A DNA stretch of 11,460 bases from Candidatus Scatousia excrementipullorum (GTDB lineage Bacteria; Cyanobacteriota; Vampirovibrionia; Gastranaerophilales; Gastranaerophilaceae), in assembly GCA_017694215.1 (NCBI GenBank), contig JADIND010000189.1, positions 1-11,460 of the forward strand, read 5' to 3'. The position numbers and the translations under genes were made by a program. Below are positions 6,833 to 11,460 of this stretch, piece by piece. The notes under the pieces were generated by a model. That model saw only the letters and a program-made list of their open reading frames with translations, searched no databases and was not told where the DNA came from. Every line of letters starts with the position of its first letter. Within the stretch, counting starts at the first letter, position 1.

Positions 6833-8206
6833 ATGAAAAAGTTAGCAGTATTGTTTTGTCTTTTTGCAAGCTGCTGTGCGGCTTATTCCTTTGATTTTTT
6901 TAAAAAAGATTACAGAGAAGAAAATTCCGATTATATCTACGGAGTGCATAAACAAGATGAAAAAGACAGATATAAAAAGGAAAAAATGGACGTTGATCCT
7001 TCCGGTTTTATGACGGTTGAAGAGTATGAAATGCTTTCTGCTCCTGTTGATAAAACTCAAATTGATACGGAAATACCGAAGATTAAAACTCCATCGGATA
7101 TGAAATATGTTCCGCAGCCCTCTTATAAAATTGTTAGGTATAATAATCCGCCCGGAAGTCCGGAAATTTCCTTGAGAGGGAATTTCCATAAGAACAGAAT
7201 GCAAAATGCACAGGGAATAACTTCTCCGGATTATTCAATAATGGTTTATCCTGCAATATATTATTATCCTGGAAGTGCAGGAGTCGCAACTGATTTGTTT
7301 GTAATTCCGCTAAAAGAAGGTGCTACACCTCTTCAAAAAATTCAAAAGGCACATGTAATGCACCGAAATCCGGAGCCGATTTTGTCGACAGATACCTCAA
7401 TTAAGGATAAATATATTTTCAGAACCCTTACGCCTATTGATTTTTCTTACGACGGAACAAAGCTTCTTGTTAAAGAAAAAGTCGGCTCTTCACTTGACGG
7501 TATATGGGAAACCAATGCTATTGTATATGATTTTGAAACAAAAACTTCGTATAAATTGTTTGAGTTGCGTGATGCAATTATTTATTACTGGAAAGTATAT
7601 AAGAATCTCGATTTAGGTGATAAACGATGGGACATTTATCCTCTGGGATTTGATTTAATGAGTCCTTACAGAGTAGTAGCTGCGGCTTACGCTTATACCG
7701 GTGATAAGCCGGTATATCTTGGAACTTGGAGTATTGACAGCAAGGGGACACAAACGCGTCTTGTTTCATTTAGCGAAAAAGATGTCAGAGTTTCAATGAA
7801 TGGATACAAGATAATAAAAGACGGATCGATTACTCCTGCAATACTTGAAGCTGAAGAACGACAGCTAAAAGCAGCAGAAAAAGCTTTAAAAGAAAAAGAA
7901 AAAGCAGAAAAACGTGCAGAAATGGATGAAATTAAAGCACGCCACAAAACAAATGCAAAACAATTAAAAGAACAGCATGAAGCTGAAAGCACGGAATTCA
8001 GATACCGTGGTAAAGTTGAAGGCAGTACAACGCAAAATGATATTATAGAGCAGTACAATGAAGAAAAAGTGCTGAGAGATTTAAAAGAAGAACAAAAAAA
8101 TGATACAAAACTTCTCAAAGAGCTAGAAAAAGAAGAACGCCAGCTTCAAAAAGAAGTCCGCAGCAATACAAATATTAATGAATCCTCTTCAAATACCCGG
8201 CCATAG
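6833..8206 (+). CDS. Exported protein of unknown function with C-terminal coiled coil
   Basis: I do not recognise a characterised family. From the ATG at 6833 the protein has 457 residues and begins with a signal peptide (KK, then a hydrophobic core to about residue 18). Cleavage after AYS (19) is plausible; FASC-C could instead be a poor lipobox. The longer in-frame start upstream (6719) is rejected because it lies inside the regulator gene and puts 38 unrelated residues before the signal peptide. Residues about 95-330 look like a beta-rich globular domain rich in aromatic residues. It includes one TolB/PD40-like stretch, IDFSYDGTKLLV (202-213). Residues about 337-443 are highly charged Lys/Glu helices, likely coiled coil, with an asparagine/serine tail. 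AGAGGG (6815-6820) lies 12 bases before the ATG. Co-transcription with the two-component pair, 2 bases upstream, suggests an envelope partner or output of that system. Confidence 0.8.
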   Translation: MKKLAVLFCLFASCCAAYSFDFFKKDYREENSDYIYGVHKQDEKDRYKKEKMDVDPSGFMTVEEYEMLSAPVDKTQIDTEIPKIKTPSDMKYVPQPSYKIVRYNNPPGSPEISLRGNFHKNRMQNAQGITSPDYSIMVYPAIYYYPGSAGVATDLFVIPLKEGATPLQKIQKAHVMHRNPEPILSTDTSIKDKYIFRTLTPIDFSYDGTKLLVKEKVGSSLDGIWETNAIVYDFETKTSYKLFELRDAIIYYWKVYKNLDLGDKRWDIYPLGFDLMSPYRVVAAAYAYTGDKPVYLGTWSIDSKGTQTRLVSFSEKDVRVSMNGYKIIKDGSITPAILEAEERQLKAAEKALKEKEKAEKRAEMDEIKARHKTNAKQLKEQHEAESTEFRYRGKVEGSTTQNDIIEQYNEEKVLRDLKEEQKNDTKLLKELEKEERQLQKEVRSNTNINESSSNTRP

Positions 8207-8210
8207 AATA

Positions 8211-9461
8211 TTATACGTAATAAACGAAATTCAAAAGTTCATTACGATCATCATCTATAGTAAATCCCATATTTACATATAAATCTTCATAATCAAGGTT
8301 ATTTTCGTGTCCGTGTTCAACTACTGATTCAAATGTATATAGATTATTGGAAATTCCGACATCACCGTATGTTATAGAAGTCAGTCCTTCAAAGTTAGCC
8401 GAAATGAAATCTTTATCAACGCCTTCTATTTCCTGATAATAGAAATCATCATCAAAGCAGTCATTTACATAGTATGTAACCGCTTCATTGTAAATATGAA
8501 GTGAGTGTGTAATTTCGTGAATAAGTGTACTTGCCATATAATTGGTGCAGTAGTTGTAATAGCTTTCATCATTTGCAAATACAATGTCCGTTATATAAAA
8601 TGTTGTATTTGGATCTGTATTGTATGCATCAATGATATCCTGATATGTTTCGTAAGTTCTTTCAGGCATAAGGTATTTAGAGTTAAGTAAAATGCTTCTT
8701 TGCGTATTCAAATGATAATAGCCGTCATATCCACCCATTACAAAGCTGTAACTTCCAAGAGTATACTCATCTTCAGGAGCTGAATAATCACCGAAACCTA
8801 TAGGGAAATCAATATTTTCAATCGCTTTTCTGAGTTCAAGCAAAAATGACAATTTCAATTCTGATTCCATATTTTGCTGACCTTCAGTGACCTTTTGGTT
8901 GTAATTTGCAATATAGTCATCAAGCCATTCAACCATTAAATTAATAGCACCTTCAACAACTTTCTTTTCATCATCATTTGAATATTGAATATTATTTAAG
9001 ATATTAGTTGTATCAGTTTTTGCATTAATTGTATTTGCGGATGTGTATTCTACGAATTCAATTTTCTTTGCCCCTGCGATAATTTCTTCAAAGCTGGGAC
9101 CTTCTTCTTCAACTTCTTCTGTTACTGGAGTTTCTTCAGTAGTCTCAGTTCCTTCTGCGGCAGATGTTTCATCATTTACAATCTCATTTAAAGATGCATT
9201 TGTATTTGTTTGCAACAAGCTGTTTATCTGATTCTGTTCGCTTACAATTTTTGATATTTCATTAGCCACAGTGCCGTTAAAAACATCATTTTCATCTACC
9301 TTTTCTACATGCATTAAAGCTGAATCTTTCAAAGTAAAGCGGCTTGTAATTGAAAGAAAATATTGAGCATCATCTGTCGGATTAACATCCTCCAGAGTAT
9401 TTTTTGCCTGGTTTTCGGGTCTATATATTAATAAATCCTGGTTTGTAACATCTAATGACAT
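8211..9461 (-). CDS. Putative HExxH zinc metallopeptidase, no signal peptide
   Basis: This 416-residue acidic protein is not in a family I can name. Its clearest motif is STLIHEITHSLHIYNEA (311-327), a zincin signature with zinc ligands H315 and H319 and general base E316. The third ligand is unclear; E326, E345 and E358 are candidates. The context LNSKYLMPERTYETYQDII (259-277), then ITDIVFAND, suits a compact peptidase domain (about 220-416). The N-terminal half is predominantly helical (about 60-95 and 160-215), split by a Thr/Glu-rich linker (100-125). There is no Sec signal or membrane segment, so it is either cytoplasmic or exported by another route. AAGGAAG (9468-9474) sits 6 bases before the ATG and fixes the start. 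It follows the GLUG-repeat gene by 14 bases, so the two are probably one operon. It converges on the exported-protein gene with a 4-base gap. Confidence 0.72.
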   Translation of the reverse strand: MSLDVTNQDLLIYRPENQAKNTLEDVNPTDDAQYFLSITSRFTLKDSALMHVEKVDENDVFNGTVANEISKIVSEQNQINSLLQTNTNASLNEIVNDETSAAEGTETTEETPVTEEVEEEGPSFEEIIAGAKKIEFVEYTSANTINAKTDTTNILNNIQYSNDDEKKVVEGAINLMVEWLDDYIANYNQKVTEGQQNMESELKLSFLLELRKAIENIDFPIGFGDYSAPEDEYTLGSYSFVMGGYDGYYHLNTQRSILLNSKYLMPERTYETYQDIIDAYNTDPNTTFYITDIVFANDESYYNYCTNYMASTLIHEITHSLHIYNEAVTYYVNDCFDDDFYYQEIEGVDKDFISANFEGLTSITYGDVGISNNLYTFESVVEHGHENNLDYEDLYVNMGFTIDDDRNELLNFVYYV

Positions 9462-9467
9462 AATTTT

Positions 9468-9474
9468 CTTCCTT
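9468..9474 (-). promoter_or_regulatory. Shine-Dalgarno site of the HExxH gene
   Basis: AAGGAAG on the minus strand, 6 bases before the ATG at 9461, lies immediately after the stop codon of the upstream GLUG-repeat gene (TAA, 9476-9478). It decides the start of the HExxH gene and allows translation to pass directly from one gene to the next. Confidence 0.7.
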
Positions 9475-9475
9475 A

Positions 9476-11460
9476 TTAGCCGAATGCTTTGAATGATCTT
9501 TCTACGTTTTTATTAATAACGTTCTTAATACTTTCTTCTTCAGTTAAGAGAGCATCATATTCAGTATCAATTTTCTTCTGATCCATTTCATAACGTTTGT
9601 CTTTTGTCTGAATTTCTTTCATATCTTTTTCATATTCAGCCTCTGCAATAGCAAGTTCCTGTTCATTTTGCTGTTCTGAAATAGCCGTACATGCACTCAG
9701 TGAAACTAATTCATAATCAGTACCGTTAATACTTACACTCTGTGTTGTATTTTCGGTAGCCGGGGTAACAAGCTGATATTTACCGCTCTTCAGACCCATT
9801 TCCAATTCTGCTGAACTTAATCCTTCAAAGTCAGGATCTTCAACCAGTCTTGTTTCCATAATAGGGATTTCTTCAGTAATAGCTTTTTGTTCATAACCGA
9901 TAGGTTCCTGTGTTGTATCAGGTACTTCTTCTTCTGCTTCCTGAGCCAGTGTTGCTTCCTGCAGAGCTGAAAGATTCAGTACAGGAATACCGTTTGCCGC
10001 AGCAGTTGTTTGATTTTCTGCCTGCTCGGCATACCCTTCATCACTAGAATCAAGCCAGATTTTTACTGTTGAACCGTCTGCCATCTCTTCGTATTCTTCT
10101 GTTAAGACATCAGAATTAGTGTTTCCGGAATCAAATGAAGGAGAAGTTGAATTTGCCCAGTACAATACGTTGTTGTTGTTTCTTGTATCAAGTGCAACCA
10201 TATTTGTCACATCAGATTCAATAACAGGACCCCAGTTAGCAAGATCGGTACCGTTAATCGGGCTTCCGTCCGCAGTTGTAATTGAACCCATTGAAACACA
10301 GTTGCTTATTGTCGTTTCGTGAGTATCATCCCCGATAAATCCGTTTATTGAATTTGAGTAATCAGTATTATTAGATAAAACTATATTAACGTCAGCATAG
10401 GTATTTGAAATTTTGCTATCACCTTTTGCTGTATTAATATTTGCACCGATTGCACCGCCAATGTAGCCGAAGCTATCATCTGCGTTAGGAACATTAATAG
10501 TACCGCTTACAGATGTTCCGCTGATATTACCGTTGTTAAGACCGACAATACCGCCGACGCCGGCTCTTTCCGGCTGATAACCTTCAGGGTATGTCTTATT
10601 AGGATCAAGATTGCAGGTTATATCAACATTAGAAATATTACAATTTTCAATACTTGCACCGTCTGCAAGATATCCGGCCATACCGCCTATTGCGTCTGTA
10701 TCTGCAGAAATTACTGCATTAGCAAGGTTGACGTTTTTAACGGTACCGTACAAGCTGCTGAATAAACCTTGAGAGCCGTTAAGATTTTCAAAAGTGGTGC
10801 CGTTACCGTCAAAGATACCCTGAAAAGACGGGATACCCGGCCAATCTCTGTAGACACCCAAATCAATGCTTTCACCTTCCGGCAAATTAAATACATAGTT
10901 TTGTTTAACCGCTTCAGGATTTGTTCCCATAGCGTCAATTATTGCTTCAAAACCGGCTTGAGATTTAATCTCGATAGCATTAATTTCTGTTTCTTTACCG
11001 TTTATAACTGTTGTATAAGAAGAGGTTTTTAAATCGTCTTCGCCCAATCCCGATGCTGCTACGATTGCTTCCATTTCGGTAAGTGATTCTGTACCGTATG
11101 CAGGGATAAGATTTGAAGCATCTTCAAACCCTACTTTTTCTGTTTTTGTCGGATATATAGGTTTTGTCAAATCATCTTCGTAACCGACAACAACCGTTTT
11201 TGTTCTGCCTGTATCAACTTCTTCGTACTTGTAGCCCAGAACTTTATTTCCGTCATATACAAGTAAATTTTGAGCTTTTAAATTTTCAAGGGAAATAAGT
11301 TCAGCCTTAGTTACTGAACCGGTAGCAGTAAATATATTTGAATTTACGTATAAATTACTGTTTGCCAGAGCTTCTGTATATCTTTCCTGAATGGCTTCTG
11401 TATCCATGGAAAGTCTGATTTTAGCATCAGAAACGGCCTGACCTCTATGTGAAAGGTTAT
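9476..11460 (-). CDS. GLUG-repeat protein with helical end segments, 5'-partial
   Basis: The frame runs off the right edge. The ATG at 11407 is internal, because 17 in-frame codons before it (ending GQAVSDAKIRLS) continue the same helical segment without a stop or SD. At least 660 residues are visible. Numbering from that internal Met: helix to about 20; a mixed region to 185 with repeated GYEDD/GFED units; then FQGIFDGNGTTFENLNG (195-211) starting a GLUG (PF07581) beta-solenoid of about four turns to about 380. A Glu/Thr-rich region (435-530) and LEMGLKSGKYQL (535-546) follow. The C-terminal segment is a long charged helix (575-643) ending NVERSFKAFG. GLUG repeats occur in surface proteins and adhesins. 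The helix-variable centre-helix layout recalls flagellar-type secreted filament proteins, by inference. A HExxH gene follows in the same operon. Adhesin or structural protein is the best guess. Confidence 0.8.
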   Translation of the reverse strand, partial: NLSHRGQAVSDAKIRLSMDTEAIQERYTEALANSNLYVNSNIFTATGSVTKAELISLENLKAQNLLVYDGNKVLGYKYEEVDTGRTKTVVVGYEDDLTKPIYPTKTEKVGFEDASNLIPAYGTESLTEMEAIVAASGLGEDDLKTSSYTTVINGKETEINAIEIKSQAGFEAIIDAMGTNPEAVKQNYVFNLPEGESIDLGVYRDWPGIPSFQGIFDGNGTTFENLNGSQGLFSSLYGTVKNVNLANAVISADTDAIGGMAGYLADGASIENCNISNVDITCNLDPNKTYPEGYQPERAGVGGIVGLNNGNISGTSVSGTINVPNADDSFGYIGGAIGANINTAKGDSKISNTYADVNIVLSNNTDYSNSINGFIGDDTHETTISNCVSMGSITTADGSPINGTDLANWGPVIESDVTNMVALDTRNNNNVLYWANSTSPSFDSGNTNSDVLTEEYEEMADGSTVKIWLDSSDEGYAEQAENQTTAAANGIPVLNLSALQEATLAQEAEEEVPDTTQEPIGYEQKAITEEIPIMETRLVEDPDFEGLSSAELEMGLKSGKYQLVTPATENTTQSVSINGTDYELVSLSACTAISEQQNEQELAIAEAEYEKDMKEIQTKDKRYEMDQKKIDTEYDALLTEEESIKNVINKNVERSFKAFG
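10268..10837 (-). repeat. GLUG-type repeat block inside the large protein
   Basis: These codons encode about four degenerate repeats. Successive cores are GLFSSLYGTVKNVNLANA, GGMAGYLADGASIENCNI, GGIVGLNNGNISGTSV and GGAIGANIN followed by SKISNTYADV; a last, weaker turn ends TTISNCVSMGSI. The pattern of a Gly-Gly turn, small hydrophobics and a following xIxNxxV/I strand is typical of GLUG beta-solenoids. Confidence 0.75.

Noticed and set aside
6825..6895. Lipoprotein signal in the exported protein
   Set aside because: The residues before the Cys are FAS rather than a Leu-led lipobox, so ordinary signal-peptidase cleavage is preferred, though lipidation is not excluded.
6842..7204. Antisense open frame of 120 codons
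   Set aside because: It lies wholly opposite the signal peptide and N-terminal region of the exported protein and has no recognisable motif.
7693..8118. Long antisense open frame (141 codons) opposite the exported protein
   Set aside because: It is a Ser/Phe/Cys-rich mirror of the Lys/Glu-rich coiled coil and has no start signal or domain.
8209..8222. TATTA-TACG-TAATA hairpin at the end of the convergent genes, a possible bidirectional terminator
   Set aside because: The stem is only five A-T pairs with no flanking T-run, too weak for an intrinsic terminator.
1..11460. CRISPR arrays, tRNA or rRNA genes, insertion sequences, phage genes
   Set aside because: No regularly spaced repeats, transposase motifs, cloverleaf structures or rRNA-like conserved stretches were seen; nearly all sequence is accounted for by the nine genes.

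Overview
The window is AT-rich, densely packed bacterial DNA using the standard bacterial code. TAA, TAG and TGA all end genes here, and no gap between genes exceeds about 85 bases. A soluble sensor kinase with an N-terminal receiver and PAS domain, a NarL-type regulator and a GLUG-repeat protein with helical ends together suggest a gut-type, non-photosynthetic relative of Cyanobacteria (Melainabacteria/Gastranaerophilales). That placement rests on remembered family resemblance, not a database search.

Left part (1-3473): a protein-kinase-fold (APH-like) gene, open at the left edge, converges with a two-gene minus-strand unit. The unit encodes a ChbG/YdjC/HpnK-type carbohydrate deacetylase and, overlapping it by 4 bases, a membrane-anchored double-HKD phospholipase-D-family protein. 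The latter also has a degenerate nuclease-like barrel, an Ada-like zinc knuckle and calcium-loop-like motifs near both ends.

Middle (3474-4591): two divergent promoters share one -10 element. One drives the deacetylase; the other drives a GtrB/ArnC-type polyprenyl-phosphate glycosyltransferase. The divergent pair suggests envelope glycan or glycolipid modification. The short gap after the glycosyltransferase holds a 9-bp inverted repeat around a TATAAT, a GNRA-loop hairpin and a possible leaderless promoter.

Signalling unit (4592-8206): a REC-PAS-HisKA-HATPase kinase, a NarL/LuxR response regulator (8-base overlap) and an exported coiled-coil protein of unknown function (2-base gap) look like one operon.

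Right part (8211-11460): on the minus strand, a large GLUG-repeat protein that runs off the right edge is followed 14 bases later by a 416-residue HExxH protein without a signal peptide. The GLUG protein has helical end segments around a variable centre. This pair is the most likely place for an undescribed system, perhaps a secreted or surface structure with an associated protease, but its function is not shown by the sequence.
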